From: Capsaspora owczarzaki ATCC 30864
Lineage: Eukaryota > Opisthokonta > Filasterea
DNA: 64,000 nucleotides
Direction: 5' to 3'
NCBI RefSeq assembly: GCF_000151315.2
Contig: NW_011887307.1
Coordinates: 354,808-418,807, forward strand
Position 1 is the first letter of the stretch, and each line of letters starts with the position of its first letter. A program made the position numbers and the translations under genes. The notes beneath the pieces are model-generated. The model was not told the origin of the DNA and did not search any database. It saw only the letters and a list, made by a program, of their open reading frames with translations. Of this stretch, positions 21,475 through 34,557 are shown in pieces.

Positions 21475-24024
21475 ATGGCTGGAGTTGCTGCAGGTGATGC
21501 ATCTGTCTGGCAGCTGATCCGCCGTCAGCCACTCCTGCTGCAGGACGGCGACCCCAGCTCCAGCACGACGACTCGACCACCACGGCACTCGTCCCCAGCA
21601 CCTCGACAGACACAGTCACTTGCACACGTGACAGCAGCAGCAACAGCAGCAACAGCAGCAACAGCAGCATCACAGCAACAGCAGAACGAACAGCTGCAGC
21701 GACTCAAGAGGCAGCAGCATCGGATAGCCTGCAGATCGTCCACGGCGGGGCGGGCGTCTGCGCGATGGCTGGCATCATCACCGTCATCGCTACTCGCACT
21801 CGGCGTGCTGGCAGGCGCTGCACAGGCCACAGACGCGTCGTCAGCCAGCGCTTCCGCAGGTTCTGCTGTTTCAGCCGAGCCAGTTGGCTTCCAACCCTTC
21901 CCTACGTCCACCCCGTCTCCCAACGACAACACTGGCGACGCGAACAACGAGTACCTCTTCTATGCGCTCGCCGGCGTGTACTTTGTGCTGTGCCTCATCC
22001 CTGTCGTCCAGCTCGTCCGCATCCGCCTGCGCGCCCCGCAGCTCGGTTGGTCGACGCAAAAGTCCTTCCTCTTCCTCACCATGCTGCTCAACACTGGTAC
22101 GTCATCCACCCTTTGGAAACTGTGCCTCTTGTTTGCTTTGGGTGGTGGTGGTGGTGGTGGTGGAGCTCGATGGGCGCCGCAGAGTGGAGATTTTGCCTGA
22201 TTGTCCGGTTTTTCTGAGTTTTTTGATGTTAAATGTCCCCTTCCGGTGCCTCGCACTCGCTCGCACCGTCGATCTTTACTCAACTCTGTTCGTTCTCTTG
22301 ATGTTGCCCTTTTTTTGTTTGTTATGTCGGATCAACCCTGCAGTTCGATGCGTCTTCTTTGCAATCTCGCCAAGCACTCCGTCCGGATTTTTCAAGGTGG
22401 ACTTGCAACACCCGATTTACGCCATTCTGGCCGACTTGCCTGGCGATCTCTTCTTCTCGTCCTACACGTTGATTGTGCTATTCTGGTGAGGATGCTTTCG
22501 CATTGAACGTGACAACCGCGAGTGCATTGTCTTGGCGCTCATTTCTCCGCATCTCTTTGTGCCGTCCTTGTTTGGCGCAGGGCTGAAATCATGGCACATG
22601 CCAAGAACAGATCCGTCTTTATGAAACGCTGGCTCCGTTCCATCTACGTCTCTGCCAATCTTGTCACGTATCTTGTGCAGGTGAGTTTTGTTTTGTTCGC
22701 TCGAGCAATTTTGCGGCGTTTTGTCTCACCGTTCTTCTTTTTTTGCCGTTCTTTCTTCCGCCACCCGGCCACCCTCCACCATTCACCCTCCACCCCAACC
22801 CAACTCCTCCCGCAGCTGACCATCTGGCTGCTCTTGCTCTTTCTGGACTACAAGTCTACGCTGGACCAAATCGACAACTTTTACCACGCTTTCATCACCT
22901 TGGTTGCTGGAACGGGATTTGTCTTGTACGGCGGCCGGCTGTACCGCATGCTTCGCCAATTTGGCGTCGAGTCGCGGGGCCGCCGGCAGAAAATGCTCGA
23001 GGTTGGCCTGGTGACGGTTGTGTGCGCGTTCTGCTTTTCGGTGCGCGCCACCTTCACCATCGTCAGCTCGATTTACGACTCGTACGACACAAACAACTAT
23101 TTTCTTGCAGCCTTCTTTTTGATTGGAGAGGTCATTCCGTGCCTGCTCGTGTTGTACATTTTGCGGCGACTCCCGCCGCGCATTCGCGAGCCCGGCGAGG
23201 CTCGGCGCCCGCTTGTGCAAGCCGCCGCGCCAAACGGCGCTACTCCTGCACCCTATGGCAGCGATGTTTACGGGACGATCAATGGCGGCCCTGAAGATGG
23301 GCCCTTGGCCTCCCCGGTCGAGCATCCTTCGCTGTCAACGTCTGGCAGCTTTGGTGCGTTGACTGTCAACATTTCACAGTCGTCATCCCAGCAGCCGCGC
23401 TATTCACAGCAGCAGTCGCTGTTGGAGCGCGCTCAGCCCAAATCTACCTCCCAGGCCGTGTTTGGCGCCTTCCGGCAATCGCTCGCCACATCGCCCCCAG
23501 GCACCACCGCAGGTTCCTTGCAGCAGCCGCAATCCCCGACGAGTTCGAGTTATTACAACCCTGGCTTGAGTCAAGCGCAGCAGCAATTGCTTCAACAACA
23601 GCAACTGCTTCAGCAGCAGCAGCAGCAACAACAACAGCAACAGCAAGGGGTTGGGAAGGCCACCCCGGGTCTTGGCCCATTCGCTGCAGCGTCCAACGCT
23701 TCTCGTCCTTCTGCAGGCGTTCAGCAAGGAGGCAACCACTTTTTCGGCAGCGGAAGCGTGAGCAGCGTTGCCAGCGCCACGAGTAGTGGCTCTGTCTCTG
23801 GCTTTGGCAACCCTTTGGCCGTCTCGGCTGGCTCGGGATTTATGGGTGCGGCACCGAGGCCAATTTCTTCACGCGGCTCCTCCAACGTGCCTTCCTTCTT
23901 TGGCGGTGGCATGCCAGGCGTTGCGATCGCAGTCTCCCCTCCAGCTGCCGTTTCAAGTAATCCTTCTCAATCCTCGCCTCCTCGTGCCCCAACTTCTAAC
24001 GGTTCGACAAGTTCTTATCGGTAG
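21475..24024 (+). CDS. TOM1/THH1/GPR137-like seven-helix membrane protein
   Basis: Multi-pass membrane protein of the family that includes plant tobamovirus-multiplication protein TOM1 and animal GPR137, which act on endosomal or lysosomal membranes. Four exons, 21475-22096, 22344-22485, 22581-22680 and 22816-24024, give 690 residues. After an Ala/Gln/Ser-rich N-terminus, the first helix is EYLFYALAGVYFVLCLIPVV. Family landmarks are FVLYGGRLYRMLRQFG, SRGRRQKMLEVGLVT and the last helix VIPCLLVLYILRRLPPR. From about residue 405 the rest is a cytosolic Ser/Gly/Gln-rich tail including a Gln run encoded by CAG/CAA. The start is the Met at 21475; the N-terminus is the least certain part. Assignment rests on the GGRL and GRRxK blocks. 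Confidence 0.85.
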
Positions 24025-24187
24025 CCAAATGTCTTAGTATTATCGTCCTTTTTTCTCAGTCATGGTGTTGTGACTTTTGCTTTTGTACTGTCACAAGAAA
24101 ATGCATAAGCTATTTTTTCTTTCTTTCCGTGTTCTATTGCTTTCGCTCGCTCCACTTGCTGGTGTTTGAGAATGGTGTTTCATTTTT

Positions 24188-24193
24188 TTTATT
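24188..24193 (-). promoter_or_regulatory. Possible polyadenylation signal AATAAA for ACAT1
   Basis: AATAAA on the minus strand lies about 31 bases past the ACAT1 stop. It sits in an A-rich run, so it could be chance. Confidence 0.4.
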
Positions 24194-24223
24194 TAGTTAC
24201 TTTTCGATGGGCGCCATCAGAGG

Positions 24224-26626
<2,403 letters not shown>

Positions 26627-26847
26627 GGTTGAACAGAATGGGGGCTGTGCGGTTTGACGAGCTCAGACTTGTTCAATTCAAAAAAAAAGACTGAGACGAG
26701 ACAATTCCAAAATTGCAATGTGAGCAGCAATCACGCAATTTTGTGTGTTCATGTTCGCATACGCTTCAATCCATGCAACAATGATGAACAAAACGCTGAG
26801 AAGAAATCAAACCAGTCGCTTTTTTATTTAGACTTCTTTTCATCCAA

Positions 26848-29066
26848 ATGCTGTCGGATCAAAGTATGACCGAGAGACAGCGCGTGTTGTACGATCAAGT
26901 CAATGCGAGTGAATCTCTCGAGTAAGCACACAGCAAGAAAGTGAATTGGAGCCGCATGATGACAGCAGCAGCAGCAACAGCAGGTGGAGTGACGAAATGT
27001 TGGATGGACCAGTCTGAATCAAGAACAGATTGGCGATGCCGGTGCGCGTGCGATTGCCGAGGCACTCAAGGTGAACAAGACGCTGACTAGTCTCAAGTAA
27101 GTCATCTCACTCACTGACTGAAGCATTTGAGTGGGTGGTGGGCGAACTGCTCATTGAAGGAGGGGGGGGGATGTGGACAGTCTGGGCTGGAATCAGATTG
27201 GCAGTGATGGTGCGCAGGAGATTGCTGAGGCGCTCAAGGTGAACACGACGCTGACGAAACTATAGTAAGGCATATCTCGCTTTTTTTGACCGATGCATAT
27301 CAGCGGGCGATTTCAAGCAGAGTGACTCACAGATGGAGGAGACGAATATAGTCTGGAATCGAACGAGATTGCCAATGCAGGCGCTCTGGCGATTGCCGAA
27401 GCACTCAAAGTGAACAGAACGCTGACTGAGCTCTAGTAATGTGTTACCGATGTGAGTGTGCGATCCAGCAGAGCACGTGCAGCGCTCACTGAAGGCGGGG
27501 ACGGACAGTCTGCGTGATACTCGCATCGGCGGCGCTGGAGCGCAGGCCATTGCTGAAGCCCTCAGAGTGAACACGAAGCTGACACTGCTCGAGTAAGACA
27601 GCGCACTTCTACTGAACTGATGGGTGTGAATGGGTGATTTCAACAGAGGGCACCCAGAATGCTCACCTGATGGAGGCGATGGACAGTCTGGAAGTCAATC
27701 AGATTGGTGATACTGGAGCGCAGGCGTTTGCTGAAGCCCTCAAAGTGAACACGACGCTGTCTTGGCTCTTGTACGGCATCTCTCATTGAAAGATGCGTGT
27801 GAGGGAGTGGTTTCAGCCGAAGGCCATTGAGAGTGCTAACTGAGACAGAACAGGTTGTGGCAGAATCAGATTGGTGATGCAGGAGCGCTGGCGATTGCCG
27901 AAGCTCTCGAAGGGAACACGATGCTGGAATATCTGTTGTAAAGCATCTCATGTTGATGCATGGGAGTGTGTGATCCAGCCGGGGCCTGTTCAGCGTGCTC
28001 ACTGGGGATGGACAGTCTGGAAGCCAATCAGATTACCGATGTTGGAGCGCAGGCCATCGCCGAGGCGCCCAAAGTGAACACGAGGCTGGAAATTCTGTAG
28101 TAAAGCATCTCGTGTTGATGTATGGAAGTGTGTGATCCGGCATCCGGGGCCCGTTCAGAGTGCTCACTGGGGATGGACAGTCTGGAAGTCAATCAGATTG
28201 GTGATACTGGAGCGCAGGCCATCGCTGATGCGCTCAAAGTGAATACGACGCTGACTAGTCTCACGTAGGTTGTTGTGCGCGTTGCTGATAAACCATCCCT
28301 TCCTACCTTGCCATCCTGCTCACCCCTTCAGCGACAGTCTGCAAGGTAATTGCATTGGCAATGTTGGTGTTCAAGCGATTGACGAGGCGCGCAATGTCAA
28401 CGACACCATTGAGGTTTCGTAAGTCCCCCCTCTACAACTGATGCAAGCAATAAAGTGCCCAACTGACTGCTCCTTTTGGCTTGTTCGTTGCACAGCATCG
28501 ACGGCCAGATGCACCCTCTCTCCTTTTCCTTGCTTCCACGGTCGGCAAGTGCTGAAGACATTCAGAGCGTGTTTCGCTTGCTCATCAGCGGACTGCAGCT
28601 GCAAGATCAATCCGCATCTCTACCTGCACTACCAATCGAGATTGCCGAGCGCATCATGGACGAAGCGTATTATTGGCAAGGCGTGCAGCATACCAATCGA
28701 GACTGCGATGATGAAGATGATGACCCGAACAGAATTCTGAAAGTCACCGTTCCTAGGAGCATCACTGGAGATTCAATCCGCGTCAAAGCAATTCACGTGC
28801 TTCGCGAGCGTCTTGGTGCCACAACTAGCAACGTGTTTGAAATCATTGTCCGAGATGAGCAAGGTGCTGTTCGGTACGAGTACGCTGCAAAACCGACCTT
28901 TGTCGATGGGACTATTGAGCTTGTGACAAGCTGGCCACAGAGTCATTCCATCGTCCGACAGATGCGCGAGGGTTGGGAAGCTTCCGTTCGACCCAGCCGG
29001 TTGAGCAAGGACGTGCGCTTCGCATGGCTGTATGTTGGATACTGCGCGTTTAATGAAAACCAATGA
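26848..29066 (+). CDS. NLRC3-type leucine-rich repeat protein, one repeat per exon
   Basis: Eleven exons join in phase: 26848-26921; eight LRR exons of 84 bases (27013-27096, 27181-27264, 27352-27435, 27509-27592, 27687-27770, 27854-27937, 28016-28099, 28181-28264); one of 81 bases (28338-28418); and 28496-29066; 465 residues. Each LRR exon encodes a 28-residue ribonuclease-inhibitor-class repeat of the form NQIGDAGAQAIAEALKVN, and every intron is phase 2. Repeat 7 has Pro in place of a core Leu, and repeat 9 is one residue short. The 190-residue C-terminal part contains LPIEIAERIMDEAYYW, an acidic DDEDDD stretch and a beta-rich domain ending VRFAWLYVGYCAF that I do not recognise. No NACHT or signal peptide is present. 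The first exon is short, so the start is uncertain. Likely a cytosolic binding protein of unknown ligand. Confidence 0.8.
27854..28180 (+). repeat. Recent tandem duplication of LRR exon plus intron
   Basis: The introns at 27938-28015 and 28100-28180 are nearly identical along their whole length. Both begin GTAAAGCATCTC and end GTGCTCACTGGGGATGGACAG, with only a few substitutions and one 3-base indel between them. The flanking exons also share most bases. Confidence 0.9.
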
Positions 29067-29235
29067 AGTCTTACGAAACGCTCTCTTTCTTATTTCGACC
29101 GCATTGAGAGATCTCTGCACTTCTTTGAAAACGAAACAACACTTTTGTTGAGGGGTTGTTCATGCGCCTAGCATCCTGAGATGATTTTTCAAAATCAACA
29201 ATCAACTCATCGCATGCCGAGCTGCGGTACAGGGG

Positions 29236-30173
29236 CTACTTGGATACGACAAAGCGAGACTCTAGACTGCTGATACCAACGGGCTCGCTGGCTTTCTCGT
29301 CGTACTCGGCAAACTCCTCGGAGAGATCCACGTCCGTAAATGTCGTTCCTGTTTCTTCTGCGACGACAGTCCATCCGCTCTGCGTTTCGGCACACAGTCA
29401 CAAGTTGCATGCCTTTTGAGTGTCGCTGAAGTCACAACAGCCAAATCGTCACACAAACAACAAACCAACAAACAACGAGAACGGTACCGCGGGCTCAAAT
29501 CCAGTCAGCTCAACGCCGCGGCATTCAAACGACGCAATGGTCGCAAATCCATTGTTGCTAGAGCTCTTGTATGGGACGATGGATCCCTTGATGATTTCTA
29601 TCGCCAATCACAGAATGTCGAACAAGAAGTTGAGCGTTTCCCAATCTGACAAGAACTACAACCTCGCGACATCCCACAATCAATCAAACACGGCACCTAC
29701 CTATTGAAAAATCGCGCGAGCACAGCTTGCACTTGGCAACAAAGTTGGCGACGCCACGGCCACCGGGAATGTCCGCCTCGTCCTGATTCCACACAATGCA
29801 CAGACCAAGGACCAGGGGTTGAGCGGGTGATGCTGCCATGCATCCAGCACTGTGCCATCATCATGAAGCACTTCACAAACACCCAAACCTGCAGTGAAAA
29901 GTTGACGTGCTTTCCGGTGGACTCTTTGCAGTGGGCGCACGCGAGGAGCAGGTGGAACTCGTACTCTGCCGCCGACGCTGGCTGGAACTGCTCGACGCGT
30001 GCGAGCTCAGCCTTGACTTGCAGGTTGTACTTCTACAGTTATTGCACAGTGCAGCACTCAGCGACAGTTCGACTCGACCATGTCATCTGCACCTCCCGCA
30101 CAAAACAGCCCTCAATCTGCAAGATTCGTACAGGCATTTGTGGATAAACGACTGACCTGGCTGAAAGTACCAT
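29236..30173 (-). CDS. CZIB: CXXC-motif zinc-binding protein (CZIB/C1orf123, DUF866)
   Basis: Small conserved eukaryotic zinc protein of unclear function. Five exons in transcript order: 30173-30171 (ATG only), 30032-29889, 29782-29701, 29597-29488 and 29379-29236. They give 160 residues, the length of the human protein. No single frame shows it because the exons are 80-145 bases long. The zinc ligands are C33-A-H-C36 and C67-K-L-C70. Other family blocks are YNLQVKAELARVEQF, GGRGVANFVAKCKLC, FATIASFECRGVEL, TFTDVDLSEEFAEYDEKA and the C-terminal SRFVVSK. The first exon is the weakest part: a lone ATG followed by GTACTT restores both length and phase, but another upstream exon is possible. It is divergent to the germ cell-less gene with 155 bases between starts. 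Confidence 0.9.
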
Positions 30174-30328
30174 TCATTGTAGATCTCAAGCGTTGCTTGG
30201 ATGTTGTCGAGTTAGACAGATTCGTCACTTCACTTCGGTGGAACGAAACTCAGTCTATTTTTTTTTTTTTGCTGCAAATCTCAGAACTCGAAATTTTACA
30301 TCAATCTTCCGTTTGCCGCGAACGCAAC

Positions 30329-33233
30329 ATGGGCAACACGGCTTCATCTGCGTCTGCTGGCTCGTCGCTATCTGCAGGACAGCATCCTCAGCATCAGCTG
30401 GAGCAACAGCAACAACAGCATCAACAGCAGCAGCAGCATTGGCAGTTCGGCAGTCATTCCAAGACCGCAATTTTTCCCCTATCTTCCAGCCAGCAGCTGC
30501 CGCAGCAACCGCCCCACCAGACCTCATCCTGGCCTCCATTCGCTGCGAGCTTTACCAGTTCGCTGTTCCCGGCCGATCTGGAGCTGTCGCGCGGTCCTGC
30601 GCTCGACCCGCAGTCGGACACGTACTCGCCGTTGGCTTCGTTGTCCTCGCCAGCCCGCCGAACATTCAGCCAGCGCGAGTCGCCGCCAAGCACCCGCGCC
30701 GCCCACCTGACGTATGAATCAGCGTCGTTGCCAGTCTCGCACGCCACGGCCGACGCTGCTTCCGAAAGTGCTGGCCCCACGCATGCTGCGATGTCGGATT
30801 TAGCCGGTTCGACCCGACCGTTTGACCCAAACCCGTCAAGCGTGTCCAAATCCACCGTTGACGCGTCGGGTCTCATCCGTCGCGCACCAATGCATGCCAG
30901 CAAGCGCCCAAGACGATCTGCGTCGCTCTATATTGTGGAAACACTGTTCGAGGACGGCGAAGGCAGCGACATTACCATCCGAGCGCTGGGTAACAAACTC
31001 TTGCTTCAACAAACAGCTGCTTCTCAGATTCCCTTTGCCGGGGGGGGGGGTGGAAAAAAACGAACAAGCTCCAACAAGTCCCCTTCCATACCAACCATCT
31101 CGTGGATTGTAGAGAGAGCTGGGTGAGGGTGGGGGTGAGAGCTGGGGGAACTTTTCGATGGACAGGCCGTGCTCTGTTGACGCATCGAACAAACACTTTG
31201 ACAGAACCTCAAACGTCTTATTGCGCTCCCACATCCATTATCAACCGCCACTCATCACTCGATTCTATTTGGTTTGGATGTGTCCCATTTTGTGAGTTTT
31301 GCTCATGCGCGCCGAACTCTAACTCTGCAATTGATGCCGATACTTCAGGTCAAGAGTGGCGGCTGCACAAGGTTTACTTGAAACAAGCCGAATACTTTTG
31401 TTGCATGTTTGACTCGTGCTGGGCCGAGTCTACCAGCCCGACAATCGACATTGAGATTCTTGATAGCAACATCGATGCTCAAGGTAAGTGTGCGAGCTTG
31501 TTTGTTTGTTTGATTTGTCGCCTGCGGAAAAGCATCACCAAGTCGACAGTTTGACTCAAACCACTCTTTTTTTTTGCTCGTTTGCAGCGCTCACAGTGGC
31601 CTTTGAATCTCTCTACCACGACGAGTACACCCTGGACGAAGCAATCGTCGTGCCCGTGCTGGCGGCTGCAACCATGCTCCAAATACCACACCTCGTCGCG
31701 CATTGTGCATCGGTCATGTCGCGCACCTATTCCGCCACCACGCTGCCAATCTACTATGCGGCAACGCATCAGTACGGACAAACCCAGCTGCTGCCGTCGC
31801 TGGCAGATTGGATGGACCACTTTTTGTTTGTTCTGCCGCCTGTCGACCTGGTCACCTTGCTTCGACAGATGCCGCTCGAGTTGCTCCGGCAGACGATTGC
31901 CTCGCCAAAGCTCTGCGTTGTGTTTGTGGAACTCGACGTCTACGTGATTTGCCGAATCTGGCTGTTCCTGCAGCTCCAGCCAAAAGTCGCGGACGAGTTT
32001 ATCGAGGAGCAGACCAAGTACCAGCACGAGCTTGACGAACTCAAGGCCAAGCGGCGCACGACTGCGTCATTGAGCACGCCAGCGTCGATGGTCAAGCGCT
32101 CGGGTAAATTCTTTCGAGCGCGTGGCCAGGACGTCCAGGCGTATCTCGACACCAAGGAGGGCAAAGGCGTTGCAGCGTTGTTTGCCGTTCTGCGCTTCCA
32201 ACACATGCTCACCACCATGTCCAACGTCCAAGAGTTGCGCATGGACAATATCATTCCACGTTCATGGCTCCTGCCGTACTACGAGGCGCTCTGGCTTTCG
32301 TCCCTGCAAGGAGGCTATTGCGATGCCGTGCCTCTGAAAGCCTTCGCCGAGTCCATCCATACGCCAGGTGTAGCCTCGTTGTCGTCAACAACGAGCGGTT
32401 CCACTCCAAATCGCCCGGCTGCATCTCCCTTGTTTGGCAATTTGTCGCCCGCAACCTCCGCAGCCGATGCGCTCCCCGAATTTCCGGAGGAAACGCAGCA
32501 GAGTGAGACCGAGAGCCAGGATGACGACGGTGCCAGCGCAGATGATGCGGATTCGGAAGGTGTGTTTGAAGAAATTGAAGTCCAGACGACGCAGTCTGCC
32601 GCCGACCAAGCAGCGTCGCTCTCGCCTGCTGCGTCCGATTCTTCTCCAGACGCCGAATTGCCGACATCTCCTCCCACCCCCGCCCAGCACAACATTGCTT
32701 CTGCTCGGCACACACTGACCCCAGGAGCGAGCTCACCCCTAGCACTCGCCGCACCGCCACCAACTAAGCCCGAGACACCCTCTCTGCTGCGTGAACTCGA
32801 GTGTTTTGCGAGCGAAAGCATCCGGTGCGGCCGATTCATCGAAACCGATGTCGACGTTACCTGGCGGTGGACTGGGTTTGCCTATGGCTTTGATTTGCTC
32901 GTCACCTACGTTGCATCTCGGCGCACGCTGAGTCTGACGCGCAACTGCGCCTTCCGGACTCCTCGAAGTCACGAGTCTGCGCTGACCTGCATCAACACGG
33001 TCGAACACCAACCCCTTCGCTATCAAATGTCTGTCTTCTCGGTGGCCAGCTTCCAGGAGTACAGTCAAGCGAGCACCGGCGTGACCGACATGACCCTGGC
33101 TCAAGACACGGATCGCGTTGTCATGACGCTGGATCCCAGTCTCAAGCTGCCTCTTGTTGTGAGTCTGCGTCTGCTCTTCCCCGTGCCTTCTGCCACCTTC
33201 CGATCGCGCGTTGTAGCGCGGCGGCTCTTGTAA
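30329..33233 (+). CDS. GMCL1: Germ cell-less-like BTB protein
   Basis: BTB adaptor for a cullin-3 ubiquitin ligase; animal members act at the nuclear envelope and in germ-cell formation. Three exons, 30329-30989, 31349-31483 and 31588-33233, give 813 residues (human GMCL1 515). The BTB domain starts at about residue 212: GSDITIRALG, then WRLHKVYLKQAEYFCCMFDS and DSNIDAQALTVAFESLYHDE. It is followed by a BACK-like helical part (VFVELDVYVICRIWLFLQLQ) and the GCL-specific C-terminal block WRWTGFAYGFDLLVTY near residue 690. The extra length is a Gln/Ser-rich N-terminus and a Ser/Asp/Glu-rich insertion at about residues 545-660. The protein begins MGNTASS, a good N-myristoylation signal, which supports this start over an in-frame Met 83 codons upstream. 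Confidence 0.93.
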
Positions 33234-33496
33234 AATTGCTACAGTACTTTTGAAACCAAACAAACATCTTGCTGTGAAATGATGCATGTTAATACAGACA
33301 ATCTTGCTTGTGAAGCGACCCCTTGTTCATGCACAAAATCGAAGCAAGACCTGTTCTGTCCAAAGGTAGAGAATCGGAGGAACAAAGTAGATTGAGCAGA
33401 TTGGGATTGAAATTTCGCAAAACAGCACAAAACAAACAAAAACGAAGGCGCACCCCCCCCCCCACACACACACTCAAACAGCACCTCTTCACAGCT

Positions 33497-34294
33497 TCAA
33501 GTCCGTGGCGGGAAGGTGCCAGGGATGTTGTCAAAGTCAATGTTGCGCCATTCTGGCAGGACAGTCTGGATGTGCGCGAGACACTCGTCCAGCACTGGAA
33601 TGAGCAAGGTGGCAAAGAACGCGGCGCCAGACTCGGAAAAGTGCAGCCCGTCACGCAGACGCTCTGGCAAGACCTCGATCTGGTCGTTCATGGCCTGCCA
33701 GAGGTTGAGGGATCGCGTCCCAAGGGAGGAAGCAACGCGCAGCGCCTCGACCGCGTACTTGTGGGTGACCTCGTTCGACCTCGCCCGGTGCTCGTTGTAG
33801 GTCTGCATCGTGTATGCCTCGTACTTGTCGTTGGCCACGGCTGGCGGCGTGACAATCACAATCTGGCGCAGCGGGACGCCGAGCTGATCGTGGAAGACGC
33901 GGACAAACTCGGTCAGGTTTGCTCCATACTGGTCGACATCCACATGCTGGGGCAGGTTGAATCGGGCGTCGTTGGCACCCATGAAGATGACCACGGCGTC
34001 GAACGGCCAAGTGTCTGGGTTGTCGAGCTCGCTCGCGGTCGGCTGGGATGCGCGCAGCTTGGCGCCGTTCGCCTCGAGCATCTGGACGAGGCCTGCGCGG
34101 ACCCAGCTCGTGTTGTAGCCAGAGTATCCGCGGCGCAGGACGTCAGCGCGGCGCTGGAAGTGGGACGAGATCAGCGCAGACCACGACGCCGCTGCTCCCT
34201 CCACGGCCGACAGCTGCGTGATTGAGTCGCCCAGCAGCAGGATCCGGCCATAGCGATAGTTGACCTTTGCAGTGGTTGTGGTTGTGGTTGCCAT
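33497..34294 (-). CDS. IAH1: IAH1-type SGNH esterase (isoamyl acetate-hydrolysing esterase family)
   Basis: Single-exon GDSL/SGNH hydrolase of 265 residues, close to the family length. Block I is ILLLGDSITQ with nucleophile Ser24. Block II is the Gly in GYSGYNT. Block III is FMGANDA with the oxyanion Asn. Block V is LRDGLHFSESG, carrying the catalytic Asp and His. There is no signal peptide. The N-terminus has a run of Thr codons. Substrate is unknown; IAH1 of yeast hydrolyses short-chain acetate esters, but animal substrates are poorly defined. It is convergent with GMCL1 and divergent to MED12, 263 bases from each. Confidence 0.93.
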   Translation of the reverse strand: MATTTTTTAKVNYRYGRILLLGDSITQLSAVEGAAASWSALISSHFQRRADVLRRGYSGYNTSWVRAGLVQMLEANGAKLRASQPTASELDNPDTWPFDAVVIFMGANDARFNLPQHVDVDQYGANLTEFVRVFHDQLGVPLRQIVIVTPPAVANDKYEAYTMQTYNEHRARSNEVTHKYAVEALRVASSLGTRSLNLWQAMNDQIEVLPERLRDGLHFSESGAAFFATLLIPVLDECLAHIQTVLPEWRNIDFDNIPGTFPPRT

Positions 34295-34557
34295 GTTGTC
34301 GCAGCAAGAGAGTGGGTTTGAATTTGATAAATACTGTAAACAACAACAAAAGAGTGAATCTGAGAAGTAAAGCTCAGATTTGGTTCCAAAGCCGTTGATT
34401 TTCTGACCAAAATGCTAGTTTTTTTTATGTTTCATCTTCGATATACTGCTCTGAATCCTTTTTTGGGTTTCTCAGTCTCAGTCTCTCAACGGCTGCGATT
34501 GCCCAAACGCCCCTTGCAGTACCGTCCAAAAGCACTCAAGCCCCCAGCATTGCACCA

